The notes under the pieces are model-generated. The model saw only the letters and a list, made by a program, of their open reading frames with translations, was not told the origin of the DNA and ran no database searches. DNA of 64,000 nt from Exobacillus caeni (GTDB lineage: Bacteria; Bacillota; Bacilli; Bacillales; Guptibacillaceae), in the NCBI RefSeq assembly GCF_005747095.1, contig NZ_SWLG01000012.1:1-64000 (forward strand). The letters run 5' to 3'. Position numbers and translations under genes: made by a program. Positions 41,629 to 48,388 of the stretch are shown here, one piece after another. Position 1 is the first letter of the stretch; the number at the start of each line of letters is the position of its first letter.

Positions 41629-42881
41629 TGACAACCTGTGAAACCCATCGTACCATTGAAGGGATCTGGACAGTAGAATCGGCCAAAATCATAGCCGGTG
41701 TTGCCCGAATTGTTCAAGATGTCAGTATCGCAGAGGATTTGTCGCAAGAGGCATTAGTCATTGCACTTGAAAAATGGCCTGAGTCGGGTATACCGGAAAA
41801 ACCGGGAGCCTGGCTCATGACTGTTGCCAAACGACGGGCGATAGATCTTCTGCGTCGAAACAAATTACGTGATCAAAAATATGTGGAAATAAGTCGCAAC
41901 ATAGAATCCAAAATGAAGTACGACTATGATTCTATTGACGAGGAGATTAATGACGATCTCCTGCGTCTTATTTTCACAACTTGTCATTCGGTGCTTTCCA
42001 GGGAATCTCGAGTCGCTCTAACTCTAAAACTGCTATGCGGATTAAAGACAGTTGAAATTGCACAAGCTTTTCTTGTGTCGGAATCAACCATTGCACAACG
42101 AATTGTCAGAGCAAAACGTACACTTTCTGCTTCAAAGGTAACTATTGAAGTTCCCGATGGACCTGAGCTTTTACGTCGGTTGTCATCCGTTCTGGAAGTG
42201 ATCTATCTCATGTTTAATGAAGGATATGTTGCAACCGGTGGTGAGAACTGGATTCGTCCAACGCTATGCTATGAAGCCATTCGTCTTGGTCGGATTCTGG
42301 CGGAGGTTCTTCCTGGGGAACCGGAAGTGCATGGACTGCTTGCACTCATGGAAATCCAGGCGTCACGTTTCAAAGCGCGAATTGGTACTTCAGGAGAGCC
42401 GATATTGCTTATGGATCAGAATCGGGCGCTTTGGGATTCTCTTTTGATTCACCGCGGCTTTTCGGCGCTTAAGCGGATTGAGCAAATCGGTGGTTCCTAT
42501 GGTCCTTACTCACTTCAAGCATCAATAGCTGCTTGTCATGCCAGGGCACGTACTGCATCGGAAACGGATTGGCAAGGAATATCTGCACTTTACGATGCCC
42601 TTGTCCAGGTGGCACCATCTCCTATTGTGGAGTTGAACCGTGCTGTTGCTATTTCCATGGCTTATGGACCGGCCTCTGGGCTGGTGATTGTGGACGCATT
42701 AGAAGACGATCCATTCCTAAAAAATTATCACTTGTTGCCAGTAGTTCGTGGCGACTTACTTGTTAAGTTGGGGAGAAATGAGGAAGCATGCGCTGAATTC
42801 AAGCGTGCAGCATCGTTTACACAGAATAAACAAGAGCGTACCTTTCTTCTAAAGCGGGCAACCGACTGCGTTAAAATCTAA
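41628..42881 (+). CDS. ECF42-type RNA polymerase sigma factor with long C-terminal extension
   Basis: A 417-residue extracytoplasmic-function sigma factor. Region 2 spans about residues 10-85 (EDLSQEALVIALEKWPESGIPEKPGAWLMTVAKRRAIDLLRR) and region 4 about 115-165 (RVALTLKLLCGLKTVEIAQAFLVSESTIAQRIVRAKRTL). The remaining ~240 residues form a TPR-like helical extension (MFNEGYVATGG; HGLLALMEIQASRFKAR; IVELNRAVAISMAYGPASGL), the hallmark of ECF42. In this group the extension, not a membrane anti-sigma factor, controls activity and the DGPF proteins are the usual targets. The start is GTG 41628, overlapping the upstream stop (TAG). Confidence 0.9.
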   Translation: MTTCETHRTIEGIWTVESAKIIAGVARIVQDVSIAEDLSQEALVIALEKWPESGIPEKPGAWLMTVAKRRAIDLLRRNKLRDQKYVEISRNIESKMKYDYDSIDEEINDDLLRLIFTTCHSVLSRESRVALTLKLLCGLKTVEIAQAFLVSESTIAQRIVRAKRTLSASKVTIEVPDGPELLRRLSSVLEVIYLMFNEGYVATGGENWIRPTLCYEAIRLGRILAEVLPGEPEVHGLLALMEIQASRFKARIGTSGEPILLMDQNRALWDSLLIHRGFSALKRIEQIGGSYGPYSLQASIAACHARARTASETDWQGISALYDALVQVAPSPIVELNRAVAISMAYGPASGLVIVDALEDDPFLKNYHLLPVVRGDLLVKLGRNEEACAEFKRAASFTQNKQERTFLLKRATDCVKI

Positions 42882-42974
42882 AAGTTTCACTGCGTTAAGA
42901 TCTGACGAAAAATCAAGCATAAATCAACAATATAACCATGTCGATTTATCAATTGTGATTAAGGAGAGATTTTA

Positions 42975-43349
42975 ATGAAATATCTTTGTTTAGGTTATTT
43001 AGATCCACAGAAAATGGATGCCCGCTCCAAAGAAGAAATTGATGTCGTTATGAATCAATGTCAACCCCATCTTGATAATTTATATGATAGTGGGAAAGTG
43101 ATAATTGATGCTGGTCTTGATATTCAGACTAAAACCTTAAAAAGAGTGAATGGAAAAGTGACAGTTATAGATGGTCCTTATATTGAAACAAAGGAAATGT
43201 TAGGAAGTGTGTTTATCATAGAAGCAAGGGACATGAAAGAAGCAGTGCAGTTAGCATCCTTACATCCAACTACACAATTAGATGCAGGTGAACAGTTCGG
43301 TTGGCGCCTTGAAATCCGTCCAATTCACTACTTCGAAAAAAAAGAATAG
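42975..43349 (+). CDS. second YCII/DGPF-like protein
   Basis: A 124-residue YCII-fold protein with VIDGPYIETKEMLG near residue 60, a DGPY variant of the DGPF motif. It is diverged from the first copy at 41212 (different length and ends), so the pair is an old duplication or separate acquisition. AAGGAGAG precedes ATG 42975. It lies 93 bases after the sigma factor gene and is a likely member of its regulon. Confidence 0.85.
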   Translation: MKYLCLGYLDPQKMDARSKEEIDVVMNQCQPHLDNLYDSGKVIIDAGLDIQTKTLKRVNGKVTVIDGPYIETKEMLGSVFIIEARDMKEAVQLASLHPTTQLDAGEQFGWRLEIRPIHYFEKKE

Positions 43350-43473
43350 CCTTTGAAAGGTCGATGAGTTAAATTGTTATTCCGATGAAATTTACGTATT
43401 TTGCAAAGAAATCCCGTGGTAATCTATTTGGAGGATGATAGAATCATTTTGAAAAAATAAAGTTCTAGAAACG

Positions 43474-43506
43474 TTTAAAGCCCTACTCATTTGAGGGGGC
43501 TTTAAG
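43474..43506 (+). terminator. stem-loop terminator
   Basis: TTTAAAGCCC pairs with GGGCTTTAA around a 13-base loop. It probably ends the DGPF transcript from the left and overlaps the 3' end of the decayed minus-strand frame. Confidence 0.55.
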
Positions 43507-43717
43507 TACTTTCAACTCAACACTGTTTTTTTCTTCAAGGTCTTGTCTGTTTTTAAAATCTTCATGATGGTTAAGCCCGCTGCAACTGAATTCGTATAAA
43601 CGGCGATGACCTTTCCTCTTTAGCCAAGCTAAGTTTTCTCAAAACAGCAATTAATAGTATAGATAAAATTGAAACAACTAGAAAAGCAATTAAAGCTGGG
43701 ATTATTTGATTACTCAA
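43483..43717 (-). pseudogene. frameshifted membrane-protein remnant
   Basis: The minus strand holds a 48-codon frame from 43717 (TTG) to 43571 with a long hydrophobic helix (IPALIAFLVVSILSILLIAV), ending RKLSLAKEERSSPF. Protein-like sequence continues in a second frame (YTNSVAAGLTIMKILKTDK) and a third (LEEKNSVELKVLKAPSNE, stop at 43483). Two frameshifts would join them into one domain, so I read this as a decayed C-terminal part of a membrane protein truncated by insertion of the array. No family recognised; no RBS. Confidence 0.35.
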
Positions 43718-43772
43718 AAAAGGATACTAAGAAAGGTAATGAACTTTACAATATAGCAAATGGGGAGGAAAT

Positions 43773-44429
43773 ATGGACAAGTTAATAAAAGAGGTAGCCA
43801 ATTTAATTAGTGGTAAGGATAAAAAAATAACCATAGGAATTTCGGGTCATGGTGCATCTGGAAAAACAACGTTTGCCCATAATCTTTTAAAACTTTTAGG
43901 AGATTATGATGTTAATTATATAAACACGGACCCCTACATTGTTGGCTCTCATCTTAGAAAGTATACTTCTATCGACTACGAGTATAAGAATGTAGCTCAT
44001 CATGATAAAATGACAGCTTGCCATCCTGCTGCCCATAATACATCAGCTTTAGAGAGAGACATACATATGATAAGAGATGGTTTAGATTTTTATACAATAG
44101 GTACGAATTATACAAGAAGTAAGTTGATTTCTTCCAAAAACAAAATAAATATTATAGAAGGTATGACTGTTGCTTTTACTGATTCTAATTTGTATGACCT
44201 TAAAATTTATTTATATACCGATGGAGAAACTGAGTTGATGAGAAGGAGTATACGTGATATTACCGAAAGAGGAACAGATATAAACTATTTAAGAAAATCT
44301 CACCAAGAGCGTAGGATTCAATATAAGTTATTTATGCATCCTTATCATCGAAACTTTGACATAGTTTTAAAAAATTCGAATGAAGATTTTATTATCGAAA
44401 AAGGTTGTTTAGATAAAATTTTGAAATAA
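43773..44429 (+). CDS. uridine kinase-like P-loop protein
   Basis: A 218-residue P-loop kinase of the uridine kinase/phosphoribulokinase type. Walker A is GISGHGASGKTTFAHNLLK at about residues 23-41. YINTDPYIVGSHLRKY and the His/Asp-rich ACHPAAHNTSALERDI provide the substrate region, and NIIEGMTVAF the Walker-B-like strand. The substrate (a nucleoside or related phosphate acceptor) is uncertain. GGGGAGGA precedes ATG 43773. A very stable terminator follows. Confidence 0.82.
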   Translation: MDKLIKEVANLISGKDKKITIGISGHGASGKTTFAHNLLKLLGDYDVNYINTDPYIVGSHLRKYTSIDYEYKNVAHHDKMTACHPAAHNTSALERDIHMIRDGLDFYTIGTNYTRSKLISSKNKINIIEGMTVAFTDSNLYDLKIYLYTDGETELMRRSIRDITERGTDINYLRKSHQERRIQYKLFMHPYHRNFDIVLKNSNEDFIIEKGCLDKILK

Positions 44430-44495
44430 TACGCTTTAAAATAACGGAAGCTTAGTTTAAAAACAGGGTAAAATCGATGCCAATCAGTAAACTTA

Positions 44496-44543
44496 AAACC
44501 AAGGCGTGCCAAAACTACTGTTAGTTGGCACGCCTTGGTTTAT
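44496..44543. terminator. long perfect terminator hairpin
   Basis: AAACCAAGGCGTGCCAA pairs with TTGGCACGCCTTGGTTT around an 11-base loop. Confidence 0.9.
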
Positions 44544-44589
44544 TTCGAATTTCTGAAAAAGGAAGCCTTTAATCTAAGTGATTCCTTTT

Positions 44590-44781
44590 TTATTGTTTTA
44601 CCCAGTAAGCTGCTTTGTTTGTTGATGGAGTCGGAGGGAAGCGTTCTCCTTTGCCTAAATCAACTGTACCTTCATCATCATCAGGCTTTTCGGCATCACT
44701 GTTGTTCACATAGCTTTCGAAGACATAAGTTCCGCTTTCTGGTGCTTCTTCACCAGTCTTGAATTTTTCTTCATTTGCCAT
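44590..44781 (-). CDS. YjzC-like small acidic protein
   Basis: A 63-residue acidic protein (MANEEKFKTGEEAPESGTY...) with the C-terminal pattern G-E-R-F-P-P-T-P-S-T-N-K-A-A-Y-W seen in YjzC. B. subtilis yjzC is a small conserved Bacillaceae gene of unknown function. The Met at 44781 is chosen over the frame start at 44796 because GGAGGTG lies between them. AT-rich gap 44797-45076 contains nothing clear. Confidence 0.75.
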   Translation of the reverse strand: MANEEKFKTGEEAPESGTYVFESYVNNSDAEKPDDDEGTVDLGKGERFPPTPSTNKAAYWVKQ

Positions 44782-45076
44782 TATAAACACCTCCATTGCT
44801 TTGTTACAAAACTTGTTCCCAGAAGAGAAGCATCTAAACGTTTATAAGCAATTTTGCTGCTTCTTTACTACTTGTAGGTTAAAACTTTTTTCTTGATTTA
44901 TTGGTATTAAATTGAAAAGCTGTAGCTTGATAAAACGAAAATATTTTCCGTTCCTTATGGTTAGAACACTGTCCTACATATTTATTGGGGAGTATTAAAA
45001 TTTCAATTGTGTTTGTACTAGAAAGAGTGTTTTTTCTTGCTTTCTTTAAGGTATACCTATACTGAGAGGTGATGGT

Positions 45077-45436
45077 ATGGAAGGGCAAAATATGGTTTCT
45101 CATGCAAAGTGGAAGTTCGTCTTTCTCGTTTTCCTTATTGCAGTTTTAAGCGGATGCCAGAGCGAGCAAAATTCTGAAACTGATTCAGATGATACTAAAA
45201 AGGCAACAGAAACCGAAACGATCCAGGATGCTTCTTATGAAGACAGGGGAGAAAATATCTTTTTCATTCCGCACAGTGAACTGGATGTTATCATAGAATC
45301 GGTTAAGATGCTTAGAAGGGAACATCCGAATATAGAGATTAAAAACATGACTGAAGTAAGAAGTGCAAAAGGTGGCAATTTAAATAGATTGCTGGGATAT
45401 ATTGTGATAGGAGAAGAGACGGAAGAGAATAATTAA
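45077..45436 (+). CDS. small lipoprotein, sporulation/YhcN-like character
   Basis: A 119-residue lipoprotein: basic N-terminus, hydrophobic core FVFLVFLIAVL and lipobox L-S-G-C (Cys33 in the 45077 frame). The mature domain is short and polar, ending in IEIKNMTEVRSAKGGNLNRLLGYIVIG. No firm family; it resembles small sporulation-associated lipoproteins. GAGAGGTGATGG lies upstream of ATG 45077; Met6 (45092) is another possible start. Confidence 0.65.
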   Translation: MEGQNMVSHAKWKFVFLVFLIAVLSGCQSEQNSETDSDDTKKATETETIQDASYEDRGENIFFIPHSELDVIIESVKMLRREHPNIEIKNMTEVRSAKGGNLNRLLGYIVIGEETEENN

Positions 45437-45439
45437 ACG

Positions 45440-45479
45440 GTCAAAAAGCATCGGAATGGTTTCCCGATGCTTTTTGACT
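45440..45479. terminator. bidirectional terminator
   Basis: GTCAAAAAGCATCGG pairs with CCGATGCTTTTTGAC around a short loop. It lies between convergent genes. Confidence 0.92.
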
Positions 45480-45483
45480 CCAG

Positions 45484-46440
45484 TTATTTAATCGCATCAA
45501 TAGGCAGAAAGGCATGCACTCCTTTTGAAAAGTTAACAATCTGAGTGATTCGCAGATCAACGACCATGGTTGCGTATGCATGTGCTTCCGAACGAGAGAG
45601 GTTATAATGCTGTGCTATGAAATCTATCATATTTTTTAACGCAATCCACATCGCTTCTTCTAAATTTTCGTGCACTCCAAGCGTTATCCAGCCTTTCTCG
45701 GTCTTTGCCATGGGCATTGAGAGGGGAAGGTCATCTCTTAACGTAAACGTTATATCGACATGATCCATCGGGCACTCCAGAGCAGGCCCCCCAACTTCAC
45801 CGTCACCCTGGGCAGCGTGTCCCTCTCCAAGCGAAAATAGGGCCCCTTCAACTGGGATTGGCAAATATAACGTACTGCCGGCCTGAAGTTCCTTGCAATC
45901 GATGTTGCCGCCACAGAAGCGAGGGACAACAGTGGAATGATGTCCGGACTCATCCGGCGGCATTCCCATAATCCCCATAAAAGGATGGAGTTTTACCTCG
46001 AAATCAAAATTTCCGAAAAAACTTCTTCCAATCATATTTTTGTGATCAAGATTGAAATCCAGCGTCACCTCGGGCTCGTTATCCATTCCCAGCTTTTTGT
46101 TCCAGTAACTTGGAAAACCTCCAGCGGATGTCCATCCCCATTCCCCCGGTACGATTTTATTGATCTTAACCTCCAGCGTCTGGCCAGGTTTTGCTTCTTT
46201 TATGTATACGGGTCCAACCAGTGCATGGCCGAATTGATCTGTTTTCCGGTCTTCTCTTAGGTTAGTAAACTTCTTTCTGGGTTGGCCTGGACCAGGACGT
46301 TTTTCTATTCCCCAGGCAGCGTCCAGGGTTTGGAAGATAACAGAATCTCCCGAAGCAATTTCTATCGCTGGTGTTAGATCTTTGCTGAAAAAACCATGCA
46401 ATGAATTAGAGTCTGGCTTTAAATAATGTACCTCTGACAT
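45484..46440 (-). CDS. acetamidase/formamidase family protein
   Basis: A 318-residue FmdA/AmdA-family amidase that hydrolyses short aliphatic amides to acid and ammonia. Landmarks are KEAKPGQTLEVKI, GIMGMPPDESGHHSTVVPRFCGGNIDCKEL (Cys-rich catalytic region) and LGEGHAAQGDGEVGGPALECP (metal-binding His/Glu). At 318 residues it is the shorter Bacillus-type form. The Met at 46440 is chosen because GAGGGGGAG lies just upstream; the frame extends to 46482 through the palindromic operator and without an RBS. Confidence 0.88.
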   Translation of the reverse strand: MSEVHYLKPDSNSLHGFFSKDLTPAIEIASGDSVIFQTLDAAWGIEKRPGPGQPRKKFTNLREDRKTDQFGHALVGPVYIKEAKPGQTLEVKINKIVPGEWGWTSAGGFPSYWNKKLGMDNEPEVTLDFNLDHKNMIGRSFFGNFDFEVKLHPFMGIMGMPPDESGHHSTVVPRFCGGNIDCKELQAGSTLYLPIPVEGALFSLGEGHAAQGDGEVGGPALECPMDHVDITFTLRDDLPLSMPMAKTEKGWITLGVHENLEEAMWIALKNMIDFIAQHYNLSRSEAHAYATMVVDLRITQIVNFSKGVHAFLPIDAIK

Positions 46441-46462
46441 GAAAACTCCCCCTCTGCTATTT

Positions 46463-46480
46463 GTTACTTTATATAGTAAC
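46463..46480. promoter_or_regulatory. palindromic operator upstream of the amidase gene
   Basis: GTTACTTTATATAGTAAC, an inverted repeat of GTTACT/AGTAAC. Overlapping it to the right is AGTAACATTTATTACT. The T-A-C-T/A-G-T-A arms resemble sites for DUF24/HxlR-type or similar repressors, but the cognate regulator is not next to it. Confidence 0.5.
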
Positions 46481-46580
46481 ATTTATTACTCTTTGTTGTT
46501 GATGAGTTTGAGAATAAACTAATACAATTTACTAAAGTAACTAACCTGAACTAACTAAAAAGTTTATAATCTTTTCGTTT

Positions 46581-47006
46581 GTGTTTGAAACAAAATCCAT
46601 TCTTACTCGTCTATTAAGTAACAAAACTTATAAAGATGAGGTGGTTGACATCGAACCGATGGTAAGTTTATTAATCTGGTATCCTGCTGCTTTTCTGTTC
46701 TTAGGATTATTGCTTGGAGTTTTTTTGAAAAGTTCAAAAATAAATGCCTTGATTGTTGTGTTAACTTCCTATCTTTTCAGTAATTTAGCCTGGTTTTTAT
46801 TGACTAGCGGAGCTTTCCCTGGTATCGAAACAGGGGCTTATGGAAAAGGTTTTTCCGTTTTTTCTAACGTTACTTTTGTTGAAACAATCTCTCTTTTGTT
46901 TACGCCTACTGTTTTTTCCCTGGCATATGTCGTTTTAGCTTTAGTAGGGTTTGTTATAGTTTCAAAATTGTTAGGTAAAGTAAAAAGAAGCAGTACAACT
47001 TTATAA
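46581..47006 (+). CDS. small multi-pass membrane protein, unknown
   Basis: A 141-residue protein with about three or four hydrophobic helices (about 29-47, 52-72, 85-105 and 112-132) and a basic C-terminus (KVKRSSTTL). No family recognised. The start is uncertain: GTG 46581 has no good RBS, while an internal GAGGTGG near 46638 could serve ATG 46659. It is divergent from the amidase gene, sharing the operator region. Confidence 0.5.
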   Translation: MFETKSILTRLLSNKTYKDEVVDIEPMVSLLIWYPAAFLFLGLLLGVFLKSSKINALIVVLTSYLFSNLAWFLLTSGAFPGIETGAYGKGFSVFSNVTFVETISLLFTPTVFSLAYVVLALVGFVIVSKLLGKVKRSSTTL

Positions 47007-47072
47007 GCTGTTAAAAGTAAGGCAGGGACAATTCATCGATCAACATTTAAAATTTAAAAGGAGGATAACAGG

Positions 47073-47255
47073 ATGGGATGGTTCTGGATTATGATTACAG
47101 GGATTTTGAGTTTTGCCTGGTTAATTGATCATAGACGTAAAAAGAGAAGGAATGATAAACATACTCGCGGTATCCATCCTGCAACTAAAGAAGGAGAAAG
47201 CAGTAACTATGTTGCTGGAGATTACCATGGAGGAGGAGGGGGTAGAAACAGTTAA
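47073..47255 (+). CDS. small membrane-anchored protein with Gly-rich tail
   Basis: A 60-residue protein. One N-terminal hydrophobic helix (MGWFWIMITGILSFAWL) is followed by a strongly basic patch (DHRRKKRRNDKHTRG) and a polar tail ending DYHGGGGGRNS. AAAGGAGG precedes ATG 47073, an excellent site. No family recognised. The following gap 47256-47547 shows no gene. Confidence 0.6.
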   Translation: MGWFWIMITGILSFAWLIDHRRKKRRNDKHTRGIHPATKEGESSNYVAGDYHGGGGGRNS

Positions 47256-47547
47256 CTTTTAAGGATTTAGGATGTATGGGTTCTGAATAAATGTAATACA
47301 AAAACAATGCATAATAAACAATAAAACTAGCCTTATTTGTTGCAAAACGGAATCGTCTATACAAACGATAAAAAATTAATTGGGTGTAAGCTTATCCACG
47401 GGTAAAAAGTTAAAGTTTGGTTAACTGGAAGAATTAAAGGAAGTAGGAAGAATTGTGGTTTATAACTTATTTAGTGAAGGAATTTTAAACCAAAACAAAA
47501 AGTAAGAAGGCAGCCACCCGCTTACTTTATCTTACTTTATATATACG

Positions 47548-47721
47548 TTATTTCTGGCCCGTTTTCGTGACAATCCAGTGCATGACGGGCATTGTATTGG
47601 TGTTGAGTTTCTTTGCTAGCAAATCTGCGGCAGAGAAATCAGTAAAGGTTTTAATCAAATGGCTGTTTGAATCCTTTAAGGTTTCTGTTGCCCCATTAAC
47701 GTCTCGTGTAATTACGAACAT
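47548..47721 (-). CDS. small cytoplasmic protein, unknown
   Basis: A 57-residue soluble protein (FVITRDVNGATETLKDSNS... MHWIVTKTGQK) with a strand-helix-strand look. ATG 47721 is preferred to the TTG at 47730 because AAGGAG lies nine bases upstream. A hairpin with CTTACTTT arms at about 47503-47533 may terminate it. No family recognised. Confidence 0.55.
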   Translation of the reverse strand: MFVITRDVNGATETLKDSNSHLIKTFTDFSAADLLAKKLNTNTMPVMHWIVTKTGQK

Positions 47722-47877
47722 ATGGGTCAACTCCTTAATTCTATTCAGCCAATCTCTAATGCTGTAACTCCATTGTCACACAGATTTACGTTTATGTATA
47801 CCCTATTCTTTCCATTTTTTTACCTTAAATGATGAAAATCCCTTTAGTAGAGGCTTGCATCACTCATAAAAAATTAG

Positions 47878-47908
47878 AAAAAATCCCACCACTTTTCCGA
47901 AGTGATGG
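47878..47908 (-). terminator. terminator of the 32-residue gene
   Basis: On the minus strand CCATCACTT pairs with AAGTGGTGG around CGGAA, followed by ATTTTTTC. Confidence 0.75.
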
Positions 47909-47923
47909 AATAATAAAGATACT

Positions 47924-48022
47924 TTAACCAAGTCCGATGATGCCGACAACCAATATAGCGATATAAACGAGTGTAGGAATAATATAACCTGTTTGATCTA
48001 AGAAATTGTTCTTCTTTTCCAT
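47924..48022 (-). CDS. 32-residue single-pass membrane peptide
   Basis: MEKKNNFLDQTGYIIPTLVY followed by IAILVVGIIGLG: a charged head and one hydrophobic helix. GAAAGGAT lies eight bases before the ATG and a terminator lies just after the stop, so this is a complete miniature gene. Such peptides are frequent in Bacillaceae and often sporulation- or stress-linked; its function is unknown. Confidence 0.55.
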   Translation of the reverse strand: MEKKNNFLDQTGYIIPTLVYIAILVVGIIGLG

Positions 48023-48174
48023 TTCGTACCATCCTTTCTAAAGCTGATTATATGAAAAATCCTTCTTACTATAAAAGTGATGTTATAATACCAATTCCCT
48101 GTTTTACGCCGGTTGTAAACAAAAACCTCAAAGGGATAAGGCCTTTTAAAAGAAGTTTCCTTATATTAAATAAG

Positions 48175-48204
48175 AAAAGAGGAACGCAATTACGCTCCTC
48201 TTTT
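48175..48204. terminator. bidirectional terminator
   Basis: AAAAGAGGAACG pairs with CGCTCCTCTTTT around CAATTA. It touches the stop codon of the 59-residue minus-strand gene. Confidence 0.85.
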
Positions 48205-48383
48205 TATTGCAATATGGAATATAAAATATTTTCTTGTGTAGCATTTGTGTCTTCGTCTCCATGAAAAATTTGAATACTTCCTAATTTTATGATCAACAAC
48301 AAAAATAGGATAAAGACGACAACAAACAAAATTGTTAGGCGAAAAGGGATCGATTCAGCCTTCTTTCCTTTTTTACTCGCCAT
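48204..48383 (-). CDS. 59-residue membrane protein resembling a PBP2 N-terminus
   Basis: MASKKGKKAESIPFRLTILF, then a hydrophobic helix (VVVFILFLLLIIKLG) and SIQIFHGDEDTN. The head and helix look like the membrane anchor of class B penicillin-binding proteins, where R-L-x-I-L-F and L-G-x-x-Q-I-x-x-G occur, but the frame ends after 59 residues directly at a terminator. It begins five bases after the antiporter stop, and GGAGGTAA, its ribosome binding site, contains that stop codon. It is therefore translationally coupled. It could be a small antiporter partner or a truncated PBP relic. Confidence 0.6.
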   Translation of the reverse strand: MASKKGKKAESIPFRLTILFVVVFILFLLLIIKLGSIQIFHGDEDTNATQENILYSILQ

Positions 48384-48388
48384 TTCTT

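Noticed and set aside
47256-47547. Possible gene in the gap after the 60-residue protein
   Set aside because: No frame with start, RBS and protein-like composition seen on either strand.
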